This document shows, in pieces, positions 1 through 6,118 of a stretch of DNA of 6,960 bases. Numbering within the stretch: position 1 is the first letter of the stretch; each line of letters opens with the position of its first letter. The translations under genes and the position numbers were made by a program. The stretch comes from Anaerolineales bacterium (GTDB taxonomy: Bacteria; Chloroflexota; Anaerolineae; Anaerolineales; E44-bin32), in NCBI GenBank assembly GCA_030608865.1, contig JAUWDI010000046.1, forward strand, positions 1 to 6,960, in the 5' to 3' direction. The notes beneath the pieces were generated by a model, which saw nothing but the letters and a program-made list of their open reading frames with translations, was not told where the DNA came from and ran no database searches.

Positions 1-237
1 CAGAGTCCAGGCTATGGGAGCGGAGAGGAAATCCAGGCTCATGTCGAGCAGGTCCAGCAGGATGACGACGATCAGCGGTGTCGCCCGTAGGGCTGTGAAG
101 AAACCCGCTTCTTGCGGAAGCTGAATACGCCGGACACGCCATATCACCCAACCCAGGAGTAATAGCGTCAGTCCCAGACCGATTGCGGAGAAGGTCAGAA
201 CGGTATACAGGAGAGGACGCCAGTCGATTTCAGCCAT
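1..237 (-). CDS. Small membrane protein, third gene of the ABC operon (partial, C-terminus beyond left edge)
   Basis: An open frame starts with ATG at 235-237 and stays open through 79 codons to the window edge. A GGAGG ribosome site lies about 5 bases upstream of the ATG, and the gene begins 18 bases after the permease stop, so it is very likely co-transcribed with the ABC genes. Residues 9-34 form one long transmembrane helix ending in a basic WRVRR cluster (33-37), which suggests a cytoplasmic face there. A second hydrophobic stretch rich in Leu, Val and Ile follows at about 52-64 and leads into a DLLD segment. I recall similar uncharacterised proteins in Chloroflexota but cannot name a family. 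Its position suggests an accessory membrane subunit or an unrelated passenger gene. The missing C-terminus prevents a better call. Confidence 0.75.
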   Translation of the reverse strand, partial: MAEIDWRPLLYTVLTFSAIGLGLTLLLLGWVIWRVRRIQLPQEAGFFTALRATPLIVVILLDLLDMSLDFLSAPIAWTL

Positions 238-255
238 AGTGCCTCCAGGATAACT

Positions 256-1149
256 TCATTCCGTCAACTCCTGACGTTGGAACATGACAAGGGCTAGCCC
301 AATTAGGCCGCAGATCCAGATGGCCAGCACCAGTATCGAGAACCAGAAACTCGGGGCTGCAGTGAGAGATGAGATGCCGGCAATCGTCGCGACCTCGCCC
401 TCGCCGTGCAACAACCAGGAATACATATTGCTCAAGTTGAAGGTGGGTGTGTACGTGTAAAGGTTGATCAACGACGGTTGGTTCAAAATCGTGGCGAGCA
501 GGCTCAATATGCCCAGCGAAACGGCGTCGAACACCGAGAAACCGAAGCTGATCATCAAGCCGCCCAGTATGGAGCGGCTGGTCATTGCGGCGATGGCGGC
601 GTACCCGGCCAGCACCGCCAGCGAAAGGAGTACGATGAAGATCGTCCTTGCCGTATCGAGCAGGAACGATCCCAGGATTTGTGGATCAACGGCGGGACCA
701 TATGGTAGGCCGTGGACGCGATACCCGATGGAAGGTCCCAGCGCTGAGATCAGCGCCGTTAGTGTCAGCGAGATCATCACTAGGCTGATTAGCGCGGCCA
801 TCTTGGCCAGGATCAACTTCCAGCGCTGTGTCCGCGGGGCGATGTTCTTCCATGTGCGCCACTGGTATTCTCCGGCAAAGACCACCGCCATGAAGGCTAG
901 CGGCAGCATGCGCCCGAAAAGATTAGCCGGGAAGGTGATCATCATGTTCCAGGTGTTCAGGCTGTCTGCCGTCCAGGAACCCGAGCCGAAGTATTCCACG
1001 CCGGCCGTCATCGTCGCCGAGATAAGACTTAGCAGAATCATAACGGTGTGAAAGGCCAGTACGCCGATCGGGAAGATCCACACCAGGAAAGCGGTCAATC
1101 TGAAATTGGCGGAGACCTTTTTCCACTCGGCGCGGTAAAGATTAAACAT
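256..1149 (-). CDS. ABC-2 type transporter permease, 297 aa
   Basis: This is the membrane subunit of an ABC exporter and pairs with the ATPase encoded just upstream. Six hydrophobic segments are visible at about residues 20-46, 70-92, 113-137, 163-190, 194-222 and 268-290. The short N-terminal MFNLYRAEWKK and the FAGEYQWRTWKN segment (91-102) between helices 2 and 3 are typical of the ABC-2 permeases that accompany BcrA-type ATPases. In that family the Glu-Tyr segment follows helix 2 and contacts the ATPase. The loop after helix 1 (about 47-69) and the 230-265 region are probably external. The ATG overlaps the end of the ATPase gene by 8 bases (ATGTTTAA), indicating translational coupling, and a GGAAGG site lies 5 bases upstream. 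Family members export bacitracin-type or lantibiotic peptides, lipids or other compounds. The substrate here cannot be told from sequence. Confidence 0.93.
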   Translation of the reverse strand: MFNLYRAEWKKVSANFRLTAFLVWIFPIGVLAFHTVMILLSLISATMTAGVEYFGSGSWTADSLNTWNMMITFPANLFGRMLPLAFMAVVFAGEYQWRTWKNIAPRTQRWKLILAKMAALISLVMISLTLTALISALGPSIGYRVHGLPYGPAVDPQILGSFLLDTARTIFIVLLSLAVLAGYAAIAAMTSRSILGGLMISFGFSVFDAVSLGILSLLATILNQPSLINLYTYTPTFNLSNMYSWLLHGEGEVATIAGISSLTAAPSFWFSILVLAIWICGLIGLALVMFQRQELTE

Positions 1150-2116
1150 CCGCGCCTTCCCTTGTTTGGTTGGTGACGGCGATGAAGAACTCCTCTAACG
1201 ATTGCCGCTTGTGGATGACCTGGAAAACCTGCACATTCGCCTGGACAAGCTCAGCTACAACGGCAGGCGCTTGATCCGGATTGAGCGAGAGCGTGATCCA
1301 ATCACTGCCCTTGCCTTTGGAGGGACCGAGCGCCTCGCTCCAGCGAGCGGCGATAATCTGGAGTGCTTTTTCGATGGGCTGTACTTGCAGGCGCATCTGA
1401 CCGACTTCGCCTTCCAACAGCGTTTCCACAGGGCCCTCCCGCAAGAGCACGCCCTGGTGGATGATCGCCACGCGATCGCAGACCTGCTCGACCTCGTTCA
1501 GCATGTGACTGGAGAGGAAGACGGTCTTGCCATGTGTATGGGCTTGATCGCGGATGAAACCGCGCATCTCCTGAATCCCGGCTGGATCAAGGCCGTTGGT
1601 GGGTTCGTCGAGGATCAGCAGCTCGGGGTCGTTGAGCAGTGCCGCCGCAAGACCCAGGCGCTGCTTCATACCGGTGGAGAAACTGCCGACTGGCTGCTTT
1701 GCACGCTCGCTCAGGCCGACGGATTCGATCAGCTCGGTGATGCGGCCAGGTTGATAGGAACCAGCGGTGCGATCCAGCACGACCAGATTGTCCCAGGCGC
1801 TCATGAATGAGTAGAAGTCGGCGCCCTCCACCAATGCGCCGACCCGTTTTCGTGACTCAAGTGAGCCCGCTGGCATACCGAACAAGGTGGCCTCACCAGT
1901 TGTAGGGCGGATCAGGTCCATCAGCATGCGAATGGTGGTGCTCTTCCCGGCGCCATTGGGGCCCAGGAAGCCGAAAACCTGGCCGGCTTGCACCTCTAAG
2001 TCGAGGCCGATGACGGCTTCGACGGCTTTATTACCCTTGCCGAAGGTTTTGGAGAGGCCGCGGATTTCGATGGCTGGTGTGCGGTCTTTGATGGTTGCTT
2101 CGTTGCTTTTGATCAC
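1142..2116 (-). CDS. ABC transporter ATP-binding protein, BcrA-type, 324 aa
   Basis: This is the cytoplasmic ATPase of an ABC-2 exporter. Motifs occur in the expected order: Walker A GPNGAGKST (52-60), a signature in the variant form FSTGM (146-150) followed by KQRLGLA, Walker B LLILDEP (166-172) with catalytic Glu171, the D-loop NGLD (174-177), and the switch His204 in LSSHML. At the Q-loop position the sequence reads ALVEGADFY (94-102), with Glu where many ABC proteins have Gln; this is usual in the BcrA/YxlF-like group. Residues from about 235 to 324 form the extra C-terminal domain common in these exporters. The start codon is GTG, because an in-frame TAA lies four codons upstream and no ATG follows soon. 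No clear Shine-Dalgarno site precedes it. The gene overlaps the permease by 8 bases and heads an operon of at least three genes. Confidence 0.95.
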   Translation of the reverse strand: MIKSNEATIKDRTPAIEIRGLSKTFGKGNKAVEAVIGLDLEVQAGQVFGFLGPNGAGKSTTIRMLMDLIRPTTGEATLFGMPAGSLESRKRVGALVEGADFYSFMSAWDNLVVLDRTAGSYQPGRITELIESVGLSERAKQPVGSFSTGMKQRLGLAAALLNDPELLILDEPTNGLDPAGIQEMRGFIRDQAHTHGKTVFLSSHMLNEVEQVCDRVAIIHQGVLLREGPVETLLEGEVGQMRLQVQPIEKALQIIAARWSEALGPSKGKGSDWITLSLNPDQAPAVVAELVQANVQVFQVIHKRQSLEEFFIAVTNQTREGADV

Positions 2117-2122
2117 TAGGAC

Positions 2123-2151
2123 AGCTTACTCGCGTACAGCCCACTTGCCAA
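2123..2151 (-). promoter_or_regulatory. Candidate promoter of the ABC operon
   Basis: On the minus strand TTGGCA (2146-2151) and TAAGCT (2123-2128) are separated by 17 bases. The -35 box matches the sigma-70 consensus at five of six positions and the -10 box at three of six. The -10 box ends 6 bases before the GTG start at 2116, so transcription from it would begin at or next to the start codon. That would fit the absence of a ribosome site. The weak -10 box keeps confidence low. Confidence 0.35.
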
Positions 2152-2216
2152 TGGGAAATCGGTGGAATGTCTGCTAGCCTCTGCAATAGAAGGGACGATA
2201 TCGAAACTCAAGAAAG

Positions 2217-2236
2217 AACCCGCCGCGAGGCGGGTT
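2217..2236 (-). terminator. Intrinsic terminator after the lipoprotein genes
   Basis: A perfect 8-bp stem, AACCCGCC paired with GGCGGGTT, encloses the four-base loop GCGA on the plus strand (TCGC on the transcribed strand). Read on the minus strand, the stem is followed by the T-rich run TTCTTTCTT. It lies 46 bases past the stop codon of the second lipoprotein gene and before the ABC operon promoter region, so it separates the two transcription units. Confidence 0.88.
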
Positions 2237-2282
2237 TGAAAGGACCATTTATGGAGAAAAGGAATTCGAAGTGTTTAATTGC

Positions 2283-3194
2283 TTATGGCACCCCCTCGTG
2301 GAGTACGATCAAAGTGCCCTCAATTCCTTTGACACCGAGTTGAGTGAGATTGTCGGTCACGAGCGCATACCCTTGGAAGCTTGTACTGGGGTTGCTAAAA
2401 CGTATTACGAAGCTGCGTGGGTGGTCGCCTTCATTGGCGTCCTCGATCAACCAGCCGGAGGTGAACATCGCTATATTGAAATCCACAAGCGCCATCTCGG
2501 CAATGCCACCGAATTGGAATGCGGCTGCGTACCCTTCCGCGTCCAGAGATGGGGGCAGATCGATGGCCTTGAAGCTGGTTGGGAGCGGCAAGTCAGAGGG
2601 TAAGCCGCTGGAGGTATCACCGAGGGGGGTCGAATCGCCTAAAATGCTGTCAATATCAAGTTGTTCTTCGGAGACCTCAAGCGGCATGAGATGCACTTCG
2701 AGAGCAACCCCCGTCTCTGCTCCAACTAGCAACAGCTCACCAACATACGTTGGATTCTCGATCTTGAATTGATATCCGCTAGCAGTCTCCTTCTGCTCAC
2801 CGGTAATCCACCCTGCAGGGGGCAGTTCGGATTCATAGAAAACGATCGTCTGTTCGAGTGTGTCGAGAATGGCAAAGTACACTCGAAACTCGTCGTCAGC
2901 GCCAAGTGAAATGGTTGATGAAACCTGCGCGTTGGGAGGAATGGGAAAATCGGAGGGGAAGCCGGGCGGCAGTTCTTGGTTAACCATGCCAGAGATATCC
3001 ATGCCCATTTCTTCCCCAGCTGTATTCTCCTCATCTCCTGAAGATTCAACCGCCGATTCGCTAAGATCAGCTGGTGGAGGTCCTTCAACCACGGAAATTT
3101 TAGGATCACTACCGCCACAAGCAGCAAGCAAGATGGCAAAGATGAGAAGCATCGTGTAAGGAATTAACTTGCAACGCGTATAACGAAAGACCAT
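2283..3194 (-). CDS. Lipoprotein with two copies of one uncharacterised domain, 303 aa
   Basis: The protein starts with a lipoprotein signal: a basic N-terminus, a hydrophobic core (residues 11-22) and the lipobox LAAC with lipidated Cys26. A linker rich in Glu, Ser and Pro (about 30-75) would hold the rest away from the membrane. Two related domains follow, about 77-169 and 197-300. Each opens with a Pro-rich entry (FPSDFPIPPNAQV at 79-91; LPSDLPLPTSFKA at 198-210), continues with a strand and a helix ending in Gly-Trp (GW at 128-129; GW at 247-248), then a FKIENP or IRFSNP strand and a final strand near EVHL or IVLHE. I do not recognise the domain's function. The ATG at 3194 gives a complete signal peptide; in-frame GTG at 3203 is an alternative. 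The gene follows a larger lipoprotein gene by 55 bases and is closed by a terminator. Confidence 0.85.
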   Translation of the reverse strand: MVFRYTRCKLIPYTMLLIFAILLAACGGSDPKISVVEGPPPADLSESAVESSGDEENTAGEEMGMDISGMVNQELPPGFPSDFPIPPNAQVSSTISLGADDEFRVYFAILDTLEQTIVFYESELPPAGWITGEQKETASGYQFKIENPTYVGELLLVGAETGVALEVHLMPLEVSEEQLDIDSILGDSTPLGDTSSGLPSDLPLPTSFKAIDLPPSLDAEGYAAAFQFGGIAEMALVDFNIAMFTSGWLIEDANEGDHPRSFVIRFSNPSTSFQGYALVTDNLTQLGVKGIEGTLIVLHEGVP

Positions 3195-3203
3195 GATGTT
3201 CAC

Positions 3204-3212
3204 CCCCCTCCT
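3204..3212 (-). promoter_or_regulatory. Ribosome binding site that decides the second lipoprotein start
   Basis: The minus strand reads AGGAGGGGG just before GTGAACATCATG. AGGAGG ends 12 bases before the ATG at 3194 and 3 bases before the in-frame GTG at 3203. The G run brings pairing bases closer to the ATG. Together with the signal peptide this rules out the longer in-frame start at 3383, which would overlap the upstream gene by 134 bases. Confidence 0.7.
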
Positions 3213-3249
3213 GCGCAATTTACTTTGCGTGTTGTTCAAATTTGTTTCC

Positions 3250-5223
3250 TTACTCATCAATGGGCAATTTCGGTTCAACGTGGATAATGCTCCAGTTAAT
3301 GTGGGCCAGGTAGAATGGATATTTACCCAAATCGGGATCTGGATTGTTAAGGTTCTGGGAGCCGCGAATCGTCCCCATCTCACCCCAGCTCCCAGTACTA
3401 CCTTCGGACAAGATTTCTTGTAGATTGATCGGCGGCGTGCCGTACTCGAAACCGTGAGCGATCACCGAGGCATAGTTCGGATGCGAGAATTGCTGTTGTG
3501 TGATGACCTCGCACTCCTCATCTTTTAGTTCTTCAAAATGCCACTTCTGACCGATACTGACGCTACCGGAAGCACTGGGGGGTTCGACGATCTGGAACTC
3601 GTAGCCATCGTAGCTGCCCTGATATTCGAGTGTTACATTCCCACTTGTAGGTTGACCACTGATCTTAATGTCTTTACGACAATCGTCTTCCTTGATATAG
3701 GTGATTTCGGGGAATATTAACTGGATGACATCGGTCCCATGCAAGACATAGGTTTCAACATTTGTCCAAAGCTGGATGTCATGGTGTTCGTACCAACCCG
3801 GAGTAGCTAATGCCTTCATTTCGAGACCACCCGGATGGCTGGAACTTGTGATCATCCAGACTGTTATCCTGCCTCGCCATACGTCGCAATCCACAACCAT
3901 CTCATTGGCCTTATCAATCAATTGCTGTGCTAGCCCTCCATCACCGTTAAACATGTAAATTTGTTCCGCTCGTTTAAGGAGCCTGTTAAATTCACCGCAG
4001 TCGGATTCGTTCAGATCTTCCCTGCCAAGTTCGTTGGCAAGCTCTGCGGCTTCGGACATCAACTGGTCGCCAGTGGTCAGGTCGCCACTCTCCATGGCGG
4101 CAGTGGCTGCCATGCCCAGGCCGGTTTTGCCGGCTTCACCGCCGGTGGCTTCGGCGTTGCGGCGGGAAGCATCGATCAGGTCATCCACGATCTTGCGGGC
4201 CTCCGGGTCATTTGGGTCGACATCGCCGTGTTCATCCATCCATTCCTCATAGGCACGCAAGGCGTTTTTGTAATCACTGGCGGCATCGAGGGAGGGGGAA
4301 TGAAATATGTCTGATTGAAGGCTATAAGTGAAATGGGTGATGATTGCACCGAAAAGCCCATGTTTGATGGAAGTGACAGGTGCGGTTTCCATTAACGCAA
4401 CCGAAGATGGGTCATCAAAGATCGCCACAAGCGATGACAGGGTTTCGAGAGTGCAAGATAGGTTCTCAGAAGTTTCGCGTTGGCATTTTGGAGTCTGCGC
4501 TATCCAGAGACCCTTTTCAGGATCGTAAGTTGCAAGGACCGCCGACTCGGTGAGGTTGCCTCCATCAATGATGGATATGGGCAATGCGGCGTCTGCTGCC
4601 AACGGTACGAGCTCAAGATCTTTGTCATAGGAAGAAAGGCCGAAAGCACTGACAATCTTGAGATCGGCGCCAGTATCCAAACCCACGAAGAAGGGACCAA
4701 TGTCTAGAGGGTTGATCGCAGCCGCTTGAATAGCACGCGGGGAGACGGCGAAATCTTCCTCGACAAGATCGATCCGTACTTCATATCCATTCGAAAGGAC
4801 CAAGGAAAGGGTTGCGTCATTGGAATTATCGAAGGTCAAACCGGTTCGCAGGGGAGTTAAATATGTTTCATAGAGGTCGACCCCCTTCAATGTGCCGCGA
4901 GATCGAGCATAACCGGTGAGGTAGCCAAGCGTTTCAACAGACACCCAACCGCTGGGGTACTCATTCAGTATGCCGGAAAAGACCCCTTCTGACGTGGTGA
5001 ACTCTGTCCCCCCGACGAGAGCGAAGCTAATAGGGTTTCCATGATGATCGAGAACGATCCCCATCGCAGCTGGGAGGCCATCATCTGCGGGAGAAGCTGG
5101 TTCTGTTGGGTCATTCTCGGAAGGGGATGTGACACTACCACCTGCACACGCCGAAAGGAATAGGCAAAAAATGAGGATGTGGAGACAACGGTGGAGCGGC
5201 TTTGTTGCGGTATGTGTTTGCAT
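3250..5223 (-). CDS. Large multidomain lipoprotein of unknown function, 657 aa
   Basis: A lipoprotein signal peptide is clear: basic residues, a hydrophobic core (about 14-24) and the lipobox LSAC with Cys26. A Ser/Pro/Glu/Asp linker (30-50) follows. Residues 51-115 resemble a carboxypeptidase-regulatory-like beta-sandwich: GIVLDHHGNPISFALV, then TTSEGVF and a strand with GYLTGYARS. Residues 120-285 look beta-rich and contain Cys247 and Cys257. Residues 312-445 are predicted by eye to be mostly helical, with Ala-, Glu- and Asp-rich segments like TPR-type helical hairpins and Cys409 and Cys446 near its end. Residues 448-657 are again beta-rich, with Cys515 and Cys571. After the lipid Cys there are exactly six cysteines, which can form three pairs, as expected outside the cytoplasm. 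No protease, glycosidase or other catalytic motif was recognised. ATG 5223 is chosen for its signal peptide and ribosome site. Confidence 0.88.
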   Translation of the reverse strand: MQTHTATKPLHRCLHILIFCLFLSACAGGSVTSPSENDPTEPASPADDGLPAAMGIVLDHHGNPISFALVGGTEFTTSEGVFSGILNEYPSGWVSVETLGYLTGYARSRGTLKGVDLYETYLTPLRTGLTFDNSNDATLSLVLSNGYEVRIDLVEEDFAVSPRAIQAAAINPLDIGPFFVGLDTGADLKIVSAFGLSSYDKDLELVPLAADAALPISIIDGGNLTESAVLATYDPEKGLWIAQTPKCQRETSENLSCTLETLSSLVAIFDDPSSVALMETAPVTSIKHGLFGAIITHFTYSLQSDIFHSPSLDAASDYKNALRAYEEWMDEHGDVDPNDPEARKIVDDLIDASRRNAEATGGEAGKTGLGMAATAAMESGDLTTGDQLMSEAAELANELGREDLNESDCGEFNRLLKRAEQIYMFNGDGGLAQQLIDKANEMVVDCDVWRGRITVWMITSSSHPGGLEMKALATPGWYEHHDIQLWTNVETYVLHGTDVIQLIFPEITYIKEDDCRKDIKISGQPTSGNVTLEYQGSYDGYEFQIVEPPSASGSVSIGQKWHFEELKDEECEVITQQQFSHPNYASVIAHGFEYGTPPINLQEILSEGSTGSWGEMGTIRGSQNLNNPDPDLGKYPFYLAHINWSIIHVEPKLPIDE

Positions 5224-5228
5224 GTGAT

Positions 5229-5235
5229 CCCCTCC
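5229..5235 (-). promoter_or_regulatory. Ribosome binding site that decides the large lipoprotein start
   Basis: The minus strand carries GGAGGGG five bases before the ATG at 5223. This strong site selects the start that gives a normal lipoprotein signal peptide, rather than the in-frame ATG at 5268, which would add fifteen residues ahead of it. Confidence 0.8.
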
Positions 5236-5270
5236 GGGATTTGAATGTTCCGGAATGCAGAAGAGCACAC

Positions 5271-5299
5271 ACTTTAGGTTTATTCTTAGATTTGTGCAA
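5271..5299 (-). promoter_or_regulatory. Candidate promoter of the lipoprotein operon
   Basis: On the minus strand TTGCAC (5294-5299) and TAAAGT (5271-5276) are 17 bases apart in an AT-rich segment. The -10 box matches consensus at four of six positions and the -35 at three of six. A start near 5264 would give a leader of about 40 bases before the ATG at 5223. Other spacings in this AT-rich tract are possible, so the exact boxes are uncertain. Confidence 0.35.
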
Positions 5300-5317
5300 C
5301 TTTAATGAAATTACACC

Positions 5318-5333
5318 GGGGTGCATGCATCCC
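5318..5333. repeat. 16-bp inverted repeat upstream of the lipoprotein promoter
   Basis: GGGGTGCATGCATCCC is self-complementary across all 16 bases except one G-T pair, with the perfect core TGCATGCA. It lies about 18 bases upstream of the candidate -35 box of the lipoprotein operon, where activator sites often sit. The role as an operator is inferred from position and symmetry only. Confidence 0.4.
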
Positions 5334-5358
5334 GTTCTATATCCCATGCCTGGTCTGT

Positions 5359-5451
5359 CTAGAAAAGGGTATAAATCAGCGGTCCCAAGCCCGAACTGGT
5401 GGCAAAGATCAGCAGCAGGCCGAAAATGAGCAGCAGCGATACGATCGGGAT
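5359..5451 (-). pseudogene. Possible C-terminal relic of a membrane protein gene
   Basis: Between an in-frame TAA (5452-5454) and TAG (5359-5361) lie 30 sense codons with no ATG, GTG or TTG near the beginning. They encode a strongly hydrophobic segment, PIVSLLLIFGLLLIFATSS, followed by GLGPLIYTLF and the stop. The codons are richer in G and C than the bases on either side and read like the last transmembrane helix of a lost gene. Upstream the frame closes at once, and the bases beyond it are AT-rich and noncoding in appearance. No ribosome site is seen. A small peptide gene with an unusual start, or chance, are alternatives, since 30 codons is short. Confidence 0.35.
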
Positions 5452-5490
5452 TTAACTACATAGATAAGTCGGGGTATCTGCAGAGGGGTG

Positions 5491-5502
5491 ATGCAGCTGC
5501 AT
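5491..5502. repeat. 12-bp perfect palindrome ATGCAGCTGCAT
   Basis: The twelve bases are fully self-complementary and lie in the noncoding gap between the four-helix protein gene and the lipoprotein operon. The half-site TGCA also occurs in the inverted repeat at 5318-5333, and both are preceded by GGGGTG or a close form of it. This may be a protein binding site, though short palindromes also arise by chance. Confidence 0.3.
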
Positions 5503-5615
5503 TACAAGTCTCATGTTTTTTTACATACCCCACTCGCAGGCGGTCTTCTGTAAATCAAGAAATATGCTGAGCAGGTGAAACAGAGCTGCTTTTATATTTA
5601 TTTCCACGAATCTGG

Positions 5616-5662
5616 GTGCCTGCCGCCGACATCATTACCGAAGTCGTTAATGCGGCAGGCAC
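5616..5662 (-). repeat. Long hairpin downstream of the four-helix protein gene
   Basis: GTGCCTGCCGC (5616-5626) and GCGGCAGGCAC (5652-5662) are a perfect 11-bp inverted repeat. Inside it CGAC (5627-5630) pairs with GTCG (5643-5646), leaving a five-base bulge and a 12-base loop. It lies 43 bases past the stop of the 5705-6070 gene, where a terminator or RNA-stabilising hairpin would be expected. Neither strand has a T run after the stem, so it is not a standard intrinsic terminator. It could stabilise the 3' end, act in factor-dependent termination, or be a dispersed palindromic repeat. Confidence 0.7.
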
Positions 5663-5704
5663 GATCCGTCTTCATTGAATAGCCGTTTCTAAGTAGCTAT
5701 TTCA

Positions 5705-6070
5705 TTAGAAGAATCGGAAGTAGCCAAATCCTAGGAAAAGCAAGAGGTAGACAGCAGTGGGCAGCCATCCTACTACATTCATCTGACCTGAGAGCGTGGC
5801 CTGGATAGATAGCACGAATCCAACCAGACTGGAGAGGAATAAGCTTAGCGTTATGCCGTCTTTCATTGTAGTGTCGGTTACGTCCTTGACGAACCACGCG
5901 ACTAATCCCAACCCGATAAGAGCTACGCCGAAGTAGCGAGCCATTAACGCTTGGGTTTCCCCCGCAGGTAACCCGTGTAGGCCCATAACCGTATTAGGAA
6001 CGATTACAAAACCTATGGCGTAAACAAGAGCGACGAGTGCATTGAAACTGAATACGTGGCTGAGCTTCAT
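5705..6070 (-). CDS. Uncharacterised four-helix membrane protein, 121 aa
   Basis: This small integral membrane protein has four hydrophobic helices at about residues 7-30, 44-62, 72-94 and 99-118. Recognisable family-like features are the PNTVMGLHG turn after helix 1 (25-33), the MARYFGVALIGLGLVAWF block (43-60) that begins helix 2 and the SGQMNVVGW segment (94-102) that precedes helix 4. The protein ends in an aromatic GYFRFF tail. I recall similar small proteins annotated only as hypothetical membrane proteins, and no catalytic residue is evident. The ATG at 6070 is supported by GGGAG seven bases upstream. The gene stands alone between a terminator on its upstream side and a large hairpin on its downstream side, so it is probably monocistronic. 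Function is unknown. Confidence 0.85.
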   Translation of the reverse strand: MKLSHVFSFNALVALVYAIGFVIVPNTVMGLHGLPAGETQALMARYFGVALIGLGLVAWFVKDVTDTTMKDGITLSLFLSSLVGFVLSIQATLSGQMNVVGWLPTAVYLLLFLGFGYFRFF

Positions 6071-6118
6071 TCTAATTCTCCCTTCGACGATTGGGGCTTC
6101 AGTGAATGAGATGAAATG

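Larger units (their letters stand above)
5224..5704. other. 481-base intergenic region without a confident gene
   Basis: From left to right this stretch holds the leader and candidate promoter of the lipoprotein operon, the 16-bp inverted repeat at 5318-5333, the hydrophobic relic frame at 5359-5451, the palindrome at 5491-5502, and the large hairpin at 5616-5662. A weaker stem (AGCAG paired with CTGCT, near 5571-5590) is followed by a T-rich run on the plus strand, but no plus-strand gene precedes it. No tRNA shape or known riboswitch core was recognised. The region separates two minus-strand transcription units. Confidence 0.6.

Noticed and set aside
464..1051. Long plus-strand open frame antisense to the permease gene
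   Set aside because: It lies wholly inside a clear six-helix permease gene, has low-complexity Arg/Ser/Pro-type content with no recognisable domain, and is a shadow of the real codons.
1202..1810. 202-codon plus-strand open frame antisense to the ATPase gene
   Set aside because: The opposite strand encodes an ABC ATPase with all motifs in order. The plus frame mirrors its codon pattern and resembles no family.
3195..3383. N-terminal extension of the smaller lipoprotein to an ATG at 3383
   Set aside because: It would overlap the upstream gene by 134 bases and bury the lipoprotein signal 63 residues inside the protein. The ATG at 3194 has a ribosome site and gives a normal signal peptide.
5224..5268. 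N-terminal extension of the large lipoprotein to an ATG at 5268
   Set aside because: The extra fifteen residues would precede a complete signal peptide, and the strong GGAGGGG site sits directly before the ATG at 5223.
5135..5347. 70-codon minus-strand frame covering the lipoprotein promoter and gene start
   Set aside because: It overlaps the start of a well-supported gene in another frame, has no ribosome site that I can see, and its product has no recognisable features.
5571..5604. Short stem followed by a T-rich run on the plus strand, like a terminator
   Set aside because: The stem is only five base pairs and no plus-strand gene lies upstream of it.
5646..5662. Resemblance of GTTAATG plus the hairpin to an integron attC site
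   Set aside because: The core does not fit GTTRRRY, there is no matching RYYYAAC partner at the other end, and no integrase or cassette array is nearby.
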